Origin: Phascolomyces articulosus
Lineage: Eukaryota > Mucoromycota > Mucoromycetes > Mucorales > Lichtheimiaceae
Assembly: GCA_025677815.1 (NCBI GenBank)
Contig: JAIXMP010000019.1
Coordinates: 682,001-746,000, forward strand
Reading direction: 5' to 3'
Length of the DNA: 64,000 nt
The notes under the pieces are model-generated. The model was not told the DNA's origin, did not search any database, and saw only the letters and a program-made list of their open reading frames with translations. This document shows positions 1 to 11,819 of the stretch, one piece after another (within the stretch, counting starts at the first letter, position 1; each line of letters starts with the position of its first letter). The position numbers and the translations under genes were made by a program.

Positions 1-17
1 GTTTATTTATTTTTTTT

Positions 18-161
18 GTTGCCAAGGAAACAACAAAAAGTTACTATGGTTTACGTACGTTAAGGATTGCTTATGGTGACATAATATGATGAACTATAAG
101 ATTGCTATGGTAACATATTATGGATGTGGTCGCTATGGTAATAAAGAGTTACTATGGAGAT
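18..161. promoter_or_regulatory. Cluster of six X-box-like (RFX-type) motifs
   Basis: Six imperfect copies of a GTTNCYATGGTAAC-like element lie close together at about 18-31, 40-53, 66-80, 101-114, 129-142 and 148-161. The copy at 101-114 (ATTGCTATGGTAAC) is closest to the palindromic X-box bound by RFX winged-helix factors. The cluster is downstream of the fasciclin gene stop, so it more likely belongs to a gene beyond the left edge of the window. The motif repetition is visible in the sequence; binding by an RFX protein is inferred. Confidence 0.4.
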
Positions 162-277
162 ATAAAAAAAAGTAAAAGAGAGAGAGGAAGGGGCTGTGTG
201 TTCAATTAGAATAAAAAGAGAGCGGGGGTGATGATCAATCATCGTACACTCCTAATAAAAATAATAATAACCTCCAT

Positions 278-922
278 TTAAGGCTTAATAGGATGCAACA
301 ACTTATTAATCTTGTAAGCAATACCATTGTTTGCACTTATCGGGTGGTCCGTGTCCACCTCGGCTATGCCATTCAGTTCCACCCGTCGACTAAAAAAATG
401 ATACTTGACTTGAATTGTTTCATCTTGTAATAAAGTATTTAATGTTTGTGTTTTTTGCAACTGTTGTACTGATAATTTTTCTTGAGGAACAATATGATTT
501 TTCAAAAACGTTTCCAATCGAGATTCCATGTCTTGATCGGTGGTCATGAATTCATTAGCAAATGCGGCATTGATGGGAACAAACATGGTAAATGGGTGTT
601 CTATTTGAGAATTATTGACCATAGTTAACACAGATTCGACATGAGTCAAGACACTCATATAAGTGGATAAAGAAGCATCCACAGCTAATTTGTCAAATAA
701 TGATTGTTGGATTTCAGGACATCGATAGTCTGGTGCGTTAGGTTCGTAGAGTAACTGCGGTTCATGATGTTTGGATGAAAAGAAACTTTTTTGTTTTGTT
801 GAACGGTGTGGTGGTGTTGTTTTCTCCTCCACGTTCTCCTGCATATTCAATGATGAGACGGTCAAGGATATCAATGCAAGGATAAGCACCAAAAATAAGA
901 AAGAAGACGATGATCGGATCAT
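278..922 (-). CDS. Secreted or membrane-anchored fasciclin (FAS1) domain protein
   Basis: Single-exon protein of 214 aa. Residues 1-24 form a hydrophobic signal peptide or anchor (serine-rich start, then FLFLVLILALISL). A polar linker follows to about residue 65, then one FAS1 domain at about 67-212. The two conserved FAS1 motifs are visible: H1-like FTMFVPINAAF (111-121) and H2-like NNGIAYKINKLLHP (198-211). There is one N-glycosylation sequon at N103. FAS1 domains are extracellular adhesion or wall-associated modules. One domain is fewer than the usual two to four, so it may be a small wall or vacuolar protein; the substrate or partner is unknown. The upstream ATG at 920-922 gives the complete signal peptide, and the gene diverges from the STE12 gene to its right. 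Confidence 0.8.
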   Translation of the reverse strand: MIRSSSSFLFLVLILALISLTVSSLNMQENVEEKTTPPHRSTKQKSFFSSKHHEPQLLYEPNAPDYRCPEIQQSLFDKLAVDASLSTYMSVLTHVESVLTMVNNSQIEHPFTMFVPINAAFANEFMTTDQDMESRLETFLKNHIVPQEKLSVQQLQKTQTLNTLLQDETIQVKYHFFSRRVELNGIAEVDTDHPISANNGIAYKINKLLHPIKP

Positions 923-1874
923 CCTTTTTTATTATTATTCTTCTTCTTGAAGACTTTATTAAAAAAAAAGTTTTTGTTCAACAAAGAAAAAAGAAAAAAG
1001 TCAGCGCATGAAAAAAAAAAGTTGGGCGGAGGAGAGAGAATAAATAGCTTGACGTCATGTAACAAAACTCGACGCATTTCAATGGAAAAGAAGCCATTTT
1101 GAGTAATGTTATGATTGAAAAAAAAATTATTCCTGATACACTTTTTTGTTATATTTTGGTTGCACATAAAAAAAAAGTTTTAAAGTGTTTGAAGGGGTTT
1201 TTTTTTAGGTAAACAATAACGACCCGATGACTCTTCATTTAAATACTACTTTTTTACTGCTCTAAGGTTCGTTTGTCGTGTGGCTACTTTTTTTTTCGTA
1301 ACCAAAAGAATAGTTTATTAACAAACAAGACCTTCTACTAGTCCTTCTAGTCTTCTTTCTCCTCCCCCCCCAAAAAAAGGCAAAAGGAAAAAAAAAAGAG
1401 AAAGGAAGAATCTTCTTTCTTTCCTCTCTTCTTCTACTCTTCTACTCTACTTCTTCTAACTCTTTTCTATTGTGGATCTTTCCAAGCAAAGAAAGGAAAA
1501 GCTTAAACGCGGCGTTTGGGTTGGATTTTTTTATATTAGATTTTTTATTATTATTACTTGCTTTATTAGTTAGAAAAAAAAAGGGCCAAAAGGTAAACTC
1601 CTGATGAGATGTAATTTATTGATTGCATCTTCTCTTATTATTATATTATTATTATTTTTATGTTATTATGTATTATATATATCCTATCCTGGTTTACCCG
1701 CTTTTATATTTAGCTTTACTTCTATTATGTGATAAAACGTGTATATAATACAACTAGCTTTTATTTATCTCTACTTCTTCTTCTTTTATTTTTTCTAAAT
1801 CCTCATAATTTATTTATTTATTCTATTATAGATCTATTATTATTATTATTGCTATTATTATTACCAAACAACCA
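923..1874. other. Divergent intergenic region with long polypyrimidine tracts
   Basis: About 950 bp between the divergently transcribed fasciclin and STE12-like genes. It holds long poly-A/poly-T runs and C/T-rich tracts (about 1330-1460) just 5' of the STE12 start, and a run of ATT repeats at 1620-1660. No coding exon is visible. Promoters for both genes must lie here, but no individual element can be assigned with confidence. Confidence 0.5.
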
Positions 1875-4238
1875 ATGTCTACACAACCATCATCACCTAT
1901 TCCATCTTGTTCAACAAGAGATAATACCAATACTTCAACACCCACACTTCCTTTTCCAACGGAAGAAGATGTCGAAGAACGATTGGAAATGATCAATCAA
2001 TTAAAATATTTCTTGGCAACAGCACCTACTGAATGGAATGTCCCACAAGAAGAACCACCGATCAAGAAACACATTTTACCCATGGGCGATACCATTTCCT
2101 GTGTACAATGGAACCATGCATATTTCATTTCAGGCACTGATATTGTACGATGTCTAGTCTTTCGATTCCATGCCTTCGGTCGACCGATTCAAAACTTGAA
2201 AAAGTTTGAAGAAGGCATCTTTAGTGATTTACGTAATCTCAAACCAGGAACCGATGCGACCTTGGAAGAACCCAAATCTCAATTTTTGGATTTATTGTAT
2301 AAACACAATTGTATTCGAACACAAAAGAAACAAAAAGTGTTTCATTGGTTTTCTGTACCTCATGATCGTTTGTTTTTGGATGCTCTTGAACGTGATTTGA
2401 AACGAGAAAAATTAGGTGTCGAGCCTACTTCTATGGCCGTAGCCAATCCCGCCGTCTCGATTTCTTTGGATACCACCCAAGCTATGTTTGATGAATTTCG
2501 TAAAAATTTATTGAGCGATCTTGAATTGGATGCCTGTTTAAATGGGGTTATGAGCGCCAATGATCGACGTTCGATTCAACAACAACAACCGATGGCATCG
2601 TCTTCTACACCTTCTTTGATAACACCTTCACCATCTTCTTCGTCTTCTTCTTCATTGATGCATCATCATCAAGCAACTGATCATTTACCACGACCTATTT
2701 CAACTTCTTATTCAGCCCCACTTTTATCGGCTTGGCAACAACCATCATCATCATCACCGATGGATCCCATGGAATTAGATCATCATCATCAACAACGTAT
2801 TTCCAAAGAGAATTCGGCTATTCGCAAAGCATCCAGTGTATTTGGTCACTTTTCGCTGTTTGAAGGTTCGCCCACGTATAAACAAAGACGCCGTCGTACC
2901 GTGTGTCATCCATCCACTTCTTCTTCGGCATCATCCCCTCCATCCAATCACCATGGAGGTTTCAGACCTTCTTCTTCCACCACCTCATTGAACAATCATG
3001 GTCCTACTACCAATGATCGTTATTACAATTCATCATCTACACGAGCTTCCATGGGAGAAAATGAAGATACCACGCGTTTATATACATGTCCACTCAGTTC
3101 GTGTGGGAAATTATTTAAACGATTAGAACATCTCAAACGCCATTTGAGAACTCATACCATGGAACGACCTTATTTGTGCAGTTTGTGTGGTAAACGATTT
3201 TCTCGATCCGATAATTTGGCGCAACATAAAAAGACGCATGAGCGCCGTCAACGTCCTTTTCATTCAAAAAATAGTGGTGGTAGTAATAGTAGTGATAGTA
3301 ACAGTGGCGATGGTCAAAACAACGACAATACAACAACCAACAGTAAAAATCAACAACAGCAACAGCAGCTATCATCAACAAGCACCATAGCAACAGCTTA
3401 TCAATATGGTACAACAGCAACGAGTTATTATGGCGGTGGTGGATTAGATGCTCTTAAAATCACCAACTCATCCGTATGGAGTCGACCTACTACATCCACA
3501 TGGGGTCATGGTCATGATTTTTTCAATAACAGCAGTAATCAGCAACATCAGCATCATTCACCTGGTGTATGTTCATCTACATCTTCGTCTTGTTATTCAT
3601 CTCCGGTAAAATCATCTGCACCTATCTTGGCGTATCCTCCTCATCATACAACAGAGGATGAAGATTTCAAAGTTTTTGAAGATGGTACTACAGCAGCCAC
3701 TACAACGGGACCTGCACCTGTGGCGTCACTTTCTTCATCTACTACGGCGTCTTCTTCGGATGATGTAACCATGCCAGCAACGATGACTGCACCTTCACTC
3801 TCCAATCCAATGATGTTGAATGAACATCAACAACAATCGCTTGACTGGGTCAAATCGGAATGGCAACAACAACAACAATCATCACTTTATCACAATAATA
3901 ACACTACACATCACCATCCTAAACCTTGGTATCATAACAATAATAACAATGCCATGATGGTGGATCAACAACAACAACAGCAACAGCACTATCCAACCCA
4001 TAAATTTACTATGTCTGTATCTACAGCCACTACAGCACCACCTACTGTCACCACCACCCATTCAACAGGTCAAGGATTTGATTATTTAGCCTATGTGCAT
4101 CCAACTCAAGTCTCACCCAATGATGTTTATTTTGAAGATTTCTCAACTCCTTTCGGTTATTCTTCATCCTCCTCATCGTCTGGTTATACATCGGATAGTA
4201 CCACCATGCGACCTACGGATGCATTGATTCATTACTAA
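1875..4238 (+). CDS. STE12: STE12-like transcription factor with two C2H2 zinc fingers
   Basis: Intronless 787-aa nuclear DNA-binding protein. The STE homeodomain-like region spans about residues 70-180 ([20 protein letters not shown], then FHAFGRP, LRNLKPG and [13 protein letters not shown]), which is the conserved STE12 signature. Two tandem C2H2 fingers follow at about 403-456 (C-x4-C-x12-H-x3-H and C-x2-C-x12-H-x3-H) with the linker THTMERPY. This STE-plus-C2H2 architecture is typical of filamentous fungi and absent from the budding-yeast protein. STE12 factors act downstream of the pheromone and filamentation MAP kinase in mating and invasive growth. The rest is low-complexity Ser/Gln/His/Thr sequence, probably activation or regulatory regions. 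The start codon follows a pyrimidine-rich leader and gives a normal STE12 N-terminus. Confidence 0.93.
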   Translation: MSTQPSSPIPSCSTRDNTNTSTPTLPFPTEEDVEERLEMINQLKYFLATAPTEWNVPQEEPPIKKHILPMGDTISCVQWNHAYFISGTDIVRCLVFRFHAFGRPIQNLKKFEEGIFSDLRNLKPGTDATLEEPKSQFLDLLYKHNCIRTQKKQKVFHWFSVPHDRLFLDALERDLKREKLGVEPTSMAVANPAVSISLDTTQAMFDEFRKNLLSDLELDACLNGVMSANDRRSIQQQQPMASSSTPSLITPSPSSSSSSSLMHHHQATDHLPRPISTSYSAPLLSAWQQPSSSSPMDPMELDHHHQQRISKENSAIRKASSVFGHFSLFEGSPTYKQRRRRTVCHPSTSSSASSPPSNHHGGFRPSSSTTSLNNHGPTTNDRYYNSSSTRASMGENEDTTRLYTCPLSSCGKLFKRLEHLKRHLRTHTMERPYLCSLCGKRFSRSDNLAQHKKTHERRQRPFHSKNSGGSNSSDSNSGDGQNNDNTTTNSKNQQQQQQLSSTSTIATAYQYGTTATSYYGGGGLDALKITNSSVWSRPTTSTWGHGHDFFNNSSNQQHQHHSPGVCSSTSSSCYSSPVKSSAPILAYPPHHTTEDEDFKVFEDGTTAATTTGPAPVASLSSSTTASSSDDVTMPATMTAPSLSNPMMLNEHQQQSLDWVKSEWQQQQQSSLYHNNNTTHHHPKPWYHNNNNNAMMVDQQQQQQQHYPTHKFTMSVSTATTAPPTVTTTHSTGQGFDYLAYVHPTQVSPNDVYFEDFSTPFGYSSSSSSSGYTSDSTTMRPTDALIHY

Positions 4239-4571
4239 AAAAAAAGATCAACTAATGTAATATATATTATTTACATCACAGCCTATTTTTTTTTTGTACA
4301 GCTTATATATTTATTTATATATACACACTTAGTCTATTTATTCTTCTTCTTTTTCGCTATGTTTATATAACCAGTACACTTCTTCATACAACACTCATCT
4401 CTTTTTTATTATTATACAGTATCATCATCATTACATTTTTTTATATATCTTTATTCTATTTTTTCATCATCATCATGAACACCACACTATCCTTTTATGC
4501 TTTTATATATATATATGTATGTTGATCACCCAAAAAACACACACGTTTTGTTTATTTTCTATGCGGGAATC

Positions 4572-4604
<33 letters not shown>

Positions 4605-5579
4605 CCATTTGGTTATTATAGCATCTTTTTTTTTTATCAAAAGCGCGGGTTCATCTTGCGTTTGTTATACAAACAATTCAGCCCATTATTTTATTTTTTT
4701 TATTATTATTATTATTTTATACTATACTTACTCCCAATCAAAACATTTTATTTCTTATCCCCCCTTTTTTTTTCTTAGAGTATTATCCCAATTCAATTAT
4801 TTATACTATATATCTATTATCATCATTTTGTGTTGTATTTAAAATTATATCTTATCCACCACATCATCCCGCAGTTAAAATATATATATATATATCATTT
4901 ATCTCATTTCAAGTTAATCTGTAAATGTTTTGAGGAGGGAGAGCGAGAGGGGGGGGGAGATTACATTTCTTTTTAGAATTTTTTTTTAAGTTTTTTTTTT
5001 TATTGCGAGCAGGGTGGGAAAAGAAATAAAGATCGTCCAAGATTTTAATTTTTTGCTCACTAACTCTATTTACGTATATATCCACCTATTGTCTCTATGA
5101 ATGGAAAGGTAAAAATGCAAATAATCCTCTTGCTTCATTGTTGTTATTTCTTTCAAATGTTGAACGACTGTGTTCCTTTTTTTTTGGGGGGGGGAGTACA
5201 ATCAGTATTCTTTTTTTCTACTATTACATTTGTAGCTATATACTATGCATCATACATGTGCAAGATCAGAAATATCGGTAAGAAATGTATCGGCTGATGA
5301 TACATGATTGTGGTAAATATTCCGAAAGTTTGGTGATCCTAACCCCACGTGGTCTTCAGAACAAAATCGGTTACGATTGGTTAAAGGTTTTCATCCTCCA
5401 ATATCTGTAGTAAATCTTGTTTTTTTGTGAATTCCAGCATGTGATATATTGATGTTTATTACGTACTATCCCACCGTAGACACCTACAAGGCACTGCCAT
5501 AATACATCTTGCTCCCGAATTCATATAGTTAGGTAGAGAATAATATAAACTTTGGAGCCAAACTTTTTTTACGTGTTGT
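4239..5579. other. Intergenic region, AT-rich with ATT repeats
   Basis: 3' flank of the STE12-like gene. It contains TTA/ATT trinucleotide tracts (about 4571-4608 and 4690-4720), a (TA)n run near 4882-4897, G-runs at 4950-4958 and 5187-5194, and poly-T tracts. The short open frames here are low-complexity Ile/Leu/Phe runs and are not credible proteins. No gene was found. Confidence 0.5.
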
Positions 5580-7645
5580 GCTTTGAAGTGCATTCATTGA
5601 TTAATGTTTCTTTTTCATAGGGGTGTTGCGCTAGTAACGCTTTTCTCACTATATTTTAAATTAGCCTTTTACGTATATTTCCCTTGACATTCATTGTGTA
5701 ATTTTTAACCCAAAAAAAAAGCACTGAGGGTCTATATTATACCTGTTCACAACAGCATCTTTAGATGCTTCGAATACTGTATCTAGAAATCCCCAAACGC
5801 ATCGAATCAAATATGATCGGTTCTTAGTTTTTGGAGGTAATAACCAAAGAGTAGGATCAAATATCCTTGCATGGACGGGACTATGGGAAAAGTACCAGCG
5901 ATTGATAGTTAGATTATCAGTTTTTTTTCCCTTATACAGTTCGTTCCATAGTGTTGTTGAATAATAGCTTACTGTTCGTTTTTTTGCTTGAGAAGCTATA
6001 ACTTTTATATAACCTTGCAGCTACATCTAACTGTCCATTTTGATCCTTTCAATGTAGAGTGGGTAGCGGCCATATTATACTTGATACCAGCCGATAATCT
6101 TTTGAAAAGAAGAAAAGCCGGTTGGCTTATATTAGAAGAGAAAGGATCCTCTTTGCTGAAAGTAATGATATTCAGGATGACATGCGTTGTTCTTTTTTTT
6201 TTTATCTACTGTTGCCATTTTCTTGCTCTTCTATTCCTTGGGCCAAAACATTTCCTTAGGTGTATACCTTATTTTATGTCTATCTTTCTTTTTCTTTTTT
6301 TTTGTAAAAAAGTGCAATCTAATTTCTCTCTCTTTCTTGAATGTACAGAATTAGACAAAGTAAAATATGAATGTCTTGGATAAAGTGATTGAACAACACT
6401 TTTTTTTTTGTTCATCAACAAAATAAGTGTCGTCAATCACTGTTGTTATTGCTGGTATAATAAGAAGGTACATGGATTCATAGCAGTACTATCTATTTCG
6501 CCGTAAAAGACAACTTCATATATAGGATAGGATTAAATTTGATCCAGTTCGGATGGGGTTACACAATCAACAGGCAAACGGCTGAGTCTATTATTTGGAA
6601 AAGTAATGCATGTTCAACGTGAGTATCATCTCACATAAACACAAACAAGATTAATTTGTGAGTGTAGATAAGTGAGGTGTTCATATTAAATCTTATTGTG
6701 GGAAAAAGAAACAATAAAGTAGTAACAACCCTAAAGCCACGTGTATCGAAATATTATTACTTGATGCAACTGTAGTTAATTCTTAAACCGAAGGGAAAAC
6801 AAAGATTTATGCAGCAAGTCGATCCATTTTTGTTTTTATTAATTATTAATAGCAATTGCATGTAATGTCTATTTGTAAAATATGATTGGTGTCTTATGTA
6901 TATGAAAAAAGATAGAGTAAGGAAATCGATAAACAAGAATGAAAGAAAGGAGAGAGCTTAAAAATGTATTATTAGGTAAGATGGATTGATGTTGATGAAC
7001 TACTTTATGTTGTTCAGTAAGTAAAGTTCAATACAGTCCAATACAAAATTGTACGCATCTTTATCATCTCCCATTCCTAGAGATCGACAAAACTTGCAGA
7101 GGCTATCAGCCTAACCAAAATGATTGCTTGTGCAAACACACACGAGCTTCTTCTTATGTTGGTTTAGGCAATCGATTGGAAAAAGTATATACAAAAGAGC
7201 ATCTGCCATGGATGATGCTGCCCATGAAAATTCTAATAATAAATTGATTTTAGTCTCCTTTCACTCTTTCAATGCTAAATGATTCTATTTTCTCTCTTTT
7301 GATGATCATCCCCTCCTTCTTTTTTTTTATTATTATCTCCTTTTATATCCATTCACTCAATCCTAGACCAGTCCAAAATCCCATCAAATAAATTAGATCA
7401 TATATTATCAATGGATATCATACCAATGGCAATAGACTATAGGTTGGCGTTCAAATTTAATGTAACGTTTTTTCAAAGTATATGTTCTTTTAAGAAACAG
7501 CAATGGTTTATTTCAATATACATTTATCCATCCATATATCCAAATATCTTATTTCCATATTGGGTAACTGCACGTTCTGGATCAACTATTATTTTTTAAC
7601 TAATTTTTTTATAGTGAGAAATAGAGCCTTTCTTTTATCACTATG
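5580..7645. repeat. Left copy of a diverged tandem segmental duplication
   Basis: This segment aligns by eye, in the same order and orientation, with about 9048-11560. Shared landmarks include the block around 5715-5830 versus 9170-9260, the GGGACTA...GATTGATAGTTAG block (5877 versus 9570), GTGATTGAAC...TTGTTCATCAAC (6383 versus 10180), AGCCACGTGTA (6733 versus 10575) and the HIG1-gene exons (6986-7640 versus 10896-11540). The two copies differ by many substitutions and indels, so the duplication is old. The right copy is longer because of insertions. The left copy carries only a broken version of the gene. Confidence 0.8.
6986..7645 (-). pseudogene. Truncated RCF2/HIG1-like pseudogene
   Basis: Degenerate copy of exons 2 and 3 and both neighbouring introns of the intact gene at 10896-11819. 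Matching stretches include 7080-7220 (exon 3: AGATCGACAAA, GACTGCTTGTGCA-like and GCCATGGATG...GCCCATGAAA) and 7400-7600 (exon 2: CAATGGTTTATTTCAATATACATTTATCCATCCATATATCCAA). Exon 1 is absent: similarity stops near 7645, inside the intron equivalent to intron 1. The stop codon position has changed, and several small indels break the frame. It is not expected to encode protein. Confidence 0.8.
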
Positions 7646-8327
7646 GGTAAATTAAAATTCTTAGCAAAACGTATATGAAAATGGAATTTGCGCAGTACCA
7701 AAGAATTGCTTGAGTCTACAAGTCATATAATAGTGGAAACGACTTGGTTTTTTTTCCATAAGCAACTTTCTTTTTTCACTTTGGTAGGGAGGATTCAAAG
7801 AAGAAGTTCTTTGACGATTCCCGTGAAAGTGAATTCTTGAAGGACAAAGAAGTCAAAAGGGGGGGGGGTTCTTTTGACGAAATCCCAGGTAGTGGAATTG
7901 GCAAGGATTTATCTCTTGTTGTTTCGCTGCGATATTCTTATTTATTTATTCAAAAGGTATGTAAAATAAAGGGATAGAAAAATAAGCATAATAAATTTGT
8001 AGCATAATAAAAAATTTGATATATGAAAGGTGAACGATATGATAATGTTGTAAATGTTGGTGTTGCTGAATCCTCATTTCTCAGACTTTGTTTTCTTTAA
8101 TACAAAAAACAAAACAAAGTATAAGGCATGGCCCAATGATACCCAAGAACGGGAGCTTTTTGGTATTTTTTTTTTCGTATTGTGCATCAATTGATTCGAG
8201 TACCAAGCAATGTGTAAGAATGCAGAGAAAACTGTAGCAAACGTGCCAACTGATACGAGATAGGTTAAAAAAGTAGGACAAGCAGGAATGATAAGTTGTT
8301 GTAAGCATATCCTAAATGGTTGGTACA
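7646..8327. other. Spacer between duplicated segment and F-box pseudogene
   Basis: No convincing coding sequence. It contains a G9 run at about 7861-7869. The two overlapping short minus-strand frames at 8074-8328 have no recognisable domain and look like chance ORFs. Confidence 0.4.
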
Positions 8328-8960
8328 CACATTCAATTCCAAATATTTTAATGCCTTGAGAGACGGTAACCCTTCCGCCACGACATCAGATACCGTGGTT
8401 ATATTACAAAACTGTATATAGAGAATAATTGCGACTCATAATCTGGAGCAACGTGTTTATAAAATAAACGTTGCAATTCTTTTTCCAATGGACAATGAAT
8501 ATTGTGCAAATGTAACTTGGCTAACTTATCCATCTTGACCAATTCCCGTGTCAATACATCCATATTTTCAACATTAGAGAAAATAATGTTGCGTTATTTT
8601 GGACAGTTTTGAATCATACTTGGTACCACATGTTCCGTTCCTTCCGCGAACTAACGTTGGAAAATACGTAATTCTTTCATAATCGAGGGATAAGCCTAAG
8701 CATCGAGTAATAACAATTCTTCTGGAAATAGTTCATTCAAGCAGACAAAGGGGACGCGTAGTTCACATCTATCGTAAGTGAAAGGCAGGCTGTTAAATAT
8801 TTGTTCTATAGCTTACCCAACAATACACACCCACAACTTTTAATGTTTTCCAACTGATCAGAATCTCTTCTTTCCATATCGAAAAATTGAGCTTTAAATA
8901 TCTATGGGCATTTCAGTCCATGTCCAGCGATGCTTTTGTACCCAATCTGTCGCTGATAGC
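8328..8960 (-). pseudogene. F-box/LRR-type pseudogene
   Basis: Reading the minus strand in pieces gives leucine-rich segments typical of the large fungal F-box/LRR family. One piece (about 8405-8580) reads NVENMDVLTRELVKMDKLA and LHLHNIHCPLEKELQ. A second, in another frame (8328-8405), reads VVAEGLPSLKALKYLELN. A third (about 8600-8740) reads PEELLLLDA-stop-AYPSIMKELRIFQR-stop-FAEGTEHVVPSMI. At least two in-frame TAG codons and one frameshift interrupt the gene, and no F-box start is intact. F-box/LRR proteins normally act as SCF ubiquitin-ligase adaptors. This copy sits between the two halves of the tandem duplication and is dead. Confidence 0.65.
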
Positions 8961-9047
8961 ACATAGCTCGATTATATCAGTTTTAAAAAATTATATACAG
9001 AACACCAAACCATCCTTAGTTCCAATCTTTTTATGATTTGATACCTT

Positions 9048-11560
9048 CAAGTGCACCAATTGCCCATCATTGTCATCATTTTCGGATGTTGCCTTTCTAG
9101 CGCGTTCCTTACGACATTCTAAGTTAGTGTATATATTTTTCCCTTTGACATTATGTAGTAGTTCTTTCATTAAAAAAAAGCCCTGTATACAACAGTATCC
9201 TCATATGATTCGAAGATTATATCTAAGAATCTCCAAACTCATTGAATCAAGTCAGTTTCTGCTCTAGGTTTTCCGAGATAATCACTGTAGAGCAACCCAA
9301 ATTGCTCCCCTTCTGCAATTTAGATTTCTGCAGCCAATGTAACAGTGATACTACAAAGGAACAAAATACAAGCTAAGCCAATCTATTAAACAAAAAGTAA
9401 ATTAAATGGTGCATTATTAAATGAATAATCGTAATGAGATAAATTGTTAGTATGACTCCTGCCTTCGAAACTTTCGAGAAACTAGAATAAGTCATCTGAA
9501 AGATGAGGATTTCCGGTCTCGTTTTGGTACGAATTTCCGAAAGTTTTTGTTTCGCCATTCATAGAACGAACGGGACTACGGAAAAAAGCACCAGGGATTG
9601 ATAGTTAGGCTGTCAGTTTTTTCCTCTTATATAATAGTCCTTTCTCTAACGTGTTGAATATACAGTAATAATTTACTGTTCATTCTTTCCTTGGCCAATT
9701 ACACCTTTCATACAATCTTCTACAACTTTATCGCTGCAGACAAGTGCATATTTTGGCCCTTTCAATGTAGTAGAGCAGGTAGTGGCCATATTATTTTTGT
9801 CTTCAACCGGTAATTTCTTGTAAAGAAGAAGAGTTAGGTGGCTCAGAAGAAGAGGGAGGGTTCTTTTTTGCTGGTAATAGTAATGGTGCTACAAGATGAT
9901 CCCATTCTGTTTTGCTCAGTTGTGTTAGTTTTTTACTACATGCATACACGTACCCAGATATATTATTACTCCCATCAATATGGTAATGGTACGATTATTG
10001 TTAATTGCATATATTCCTAGCCATTTCTTATCTTTCAATTCTTTGGATGCGTAACAAATATTTTATTTAGTGTTTATTCTATTTTATGCGCAACTTCCAT
10101 TTTTTTTGTTTAGGAGTTCGTGCAATTCTCATCTTTCTTGCGCAAAAAGACCATTTGAATGTTTTACATAGAAAACAAAGTGATTGAACGGCTATTTTTC
10201 TTGTTCATCAACAAAAGGTGTTGTCAAATGCTACTATTACTGTTACTGGTATAGTGTTTATTTGAAGCATGAATCAATAATGTATCATATTATATATATA
10301 ACGCATAAACAAAACGTTTTGACCAAGTTTCGGATGAATTGCAAATTGCACCTAGTCCCAATGACGACAAAGGCCAATCAAAATAACTCTTTAAAACTAT
10401 CTTTGAATACACAATCACCAATAGCCAACCAGATCTACTGTGCGCAATCAATTTGGAAAGTTTTCTGATGTATGTTCAACCTGATCAAATCATCATACTC
10501 ACAGAGATACTATAGTAGTTAGTTTGTGGGATGCATAGAGAAATCTTAATATGGGAAAAGAAATATCAATATATAGCCACGTGTAAAAATATATCATCAT
10601 TTTTTTAATAAGAAAAAAAAAAGAAAAGGGTAGGTCTGTGTTAAAATATACAAATTTTTGTTCTTTTAATAGTAGTAGTGATAAATGCCTTTTTGTAAAA
10701 TATGATTGTATGTATAGATATGAAATTGTACATGAATTAAAAGAGAATGGGGGGGGGGTGTAGTAAGGAAATCAATGAAAAAAAATGGGACGAACAAAGT
10801 AAGCGTGTGAAAAAAAGGAGAACTTTATAAGAAAAAATCTAAAAGGTATGGTGTGTGTATGTGTTTAATTAAGGTAAGATAGCGATTGAGTTGATTTATT
10901 GGTGTTGACGAACGATTTTATCTTGTTCAGTAGGTAAATCCAAAACAGCACGAAGTTGGGCATCAGGGACATCTTTGTCCTTCTTATCATCTCCCATATA
11001 GATCGACAAACCTGCAGAGGCCATCAATACAGCTAAAGTGACTGCTTGTGCATACATACGAGCTTGAACAACCTTTTGTTGTGTTGTGAGGAATCGGTTG
11101 GAAAAACTATATCCGAAAGCACCTGCCATGGATGCAGCCCATGAAATACCTAAATAACAATTGATTTAGTCTCTTTTCTCTTTATCCAGCTGGTCCTAAT
11201 AGTCTTCTCTCTCTTGATAAACATTCATCCTCTTTTCCTTTTATATCCATTCATCCAACCCTGGACCGATCCTAAATCCCTTCTACTAAATTAATATGTA
11301 TTGATAACTTACCAATGACAGACCATCGATTATCATTCAAATAATGCATGGCTTTTTCAGAGAAAGTTCTTTTGGGGATCAATGGTTCATTTCTTTGTAA
11401 TTCAATATACATTTGTTCATCCATATATCCAAGTGTCTCATTTTCATATTGAGTAGCTGCACGTTCTGAACCAAACAAATAACCTGCCAAAGTAGCTATA
11501 AATACATAATATTCAAGTTTTAGTGAGAAATAGAACCTTCTTTTATATATCTCTATACAA
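9048..11560. repeat. Right copy of the tandem segmental duplication
   Basis: Partner of 5580-7645. It contains the functional RCF2-like gene (10896-11819, of which exon 1 lies outside the duplicated part) plus about 1.8 kb of 3' flank. The 3' flank (9048-10890) has no credible gene; short frames there, such as 9838-10020 and 10184-10468, lack domains and are not preserved in the other copy. A G10 run lies near 10750. Confidence 0.75.
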
Positions 11561-11819
11561 CTAATACACTTCCTCACATATGGACACATGTTTTTCTTTC
11601 TTTCTTTCTTAGAATAATATAAAAGGACACTTTACCTGATGTAGGAAGAACGGCTTGCATGGGACGACTTAAAGCTTTGAAATCAGGGGATCGTCGAAAT
11701 GTAACAACAGTAGCTAAAACACCAAGACCTAGACCAATAACAGCACCTTGAATACCATTAGTGAAGGCAATTTCGTCTCTCTTTTCTTGTTGAGCGTCTG
11801 TCAAAGAAACTTTGGGCAT
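10896..11819 (-). CDS. RCF2: Respiratory supercomplex factor 2-like, HIG1 domain protein
   Basis: Three exons (11636-11819, 11313-11495, 10896-11149, minus strand) joined in phase 1 at both GT-AG introns give 206 aa; yeast Rcf2 is about 224 aa. The N-terminal part contains a predicted membrane helix (IQGAVIGLGLGVLATVVTF, about residues 22-40), followed by a short second hydrophobic stretch (ATLAGYLFG). The C-terminal HIG1 domain lies at about residues 125-185, with a membrane segment around AQAVTLAVLMASAGLSIYMG. Rcf2 is an inner mitochondrial membrane protein that binds cytochrome c oxidase and helps III-IV supercomplex assembly and activity. The start MPKVSLTDAQQEKRDE is the natural one: no upstream in-frame ATG, and a short leader. 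A broken copy lies at 6986-7645. Confidence 0.88.

Noticed and set aside
4497..4842. Long Ile/Leu/Phe-rich frames that resemble membrane proteins
   Set aside because: They are translations of ATT/TTA trinucleotide repeats and poly-T, not genes.
8074..8328. Two overlapping minus-strand frames of 75-84 codons
   Set aside because: No domain, no splice context, and composition typical of random AT-rich DNA.
9838..10468. Two plus-strand frames in the 3' flank of RCF2
   Set aside because: Not preserved in the duplicated copy at 6120-6560 and without domains.
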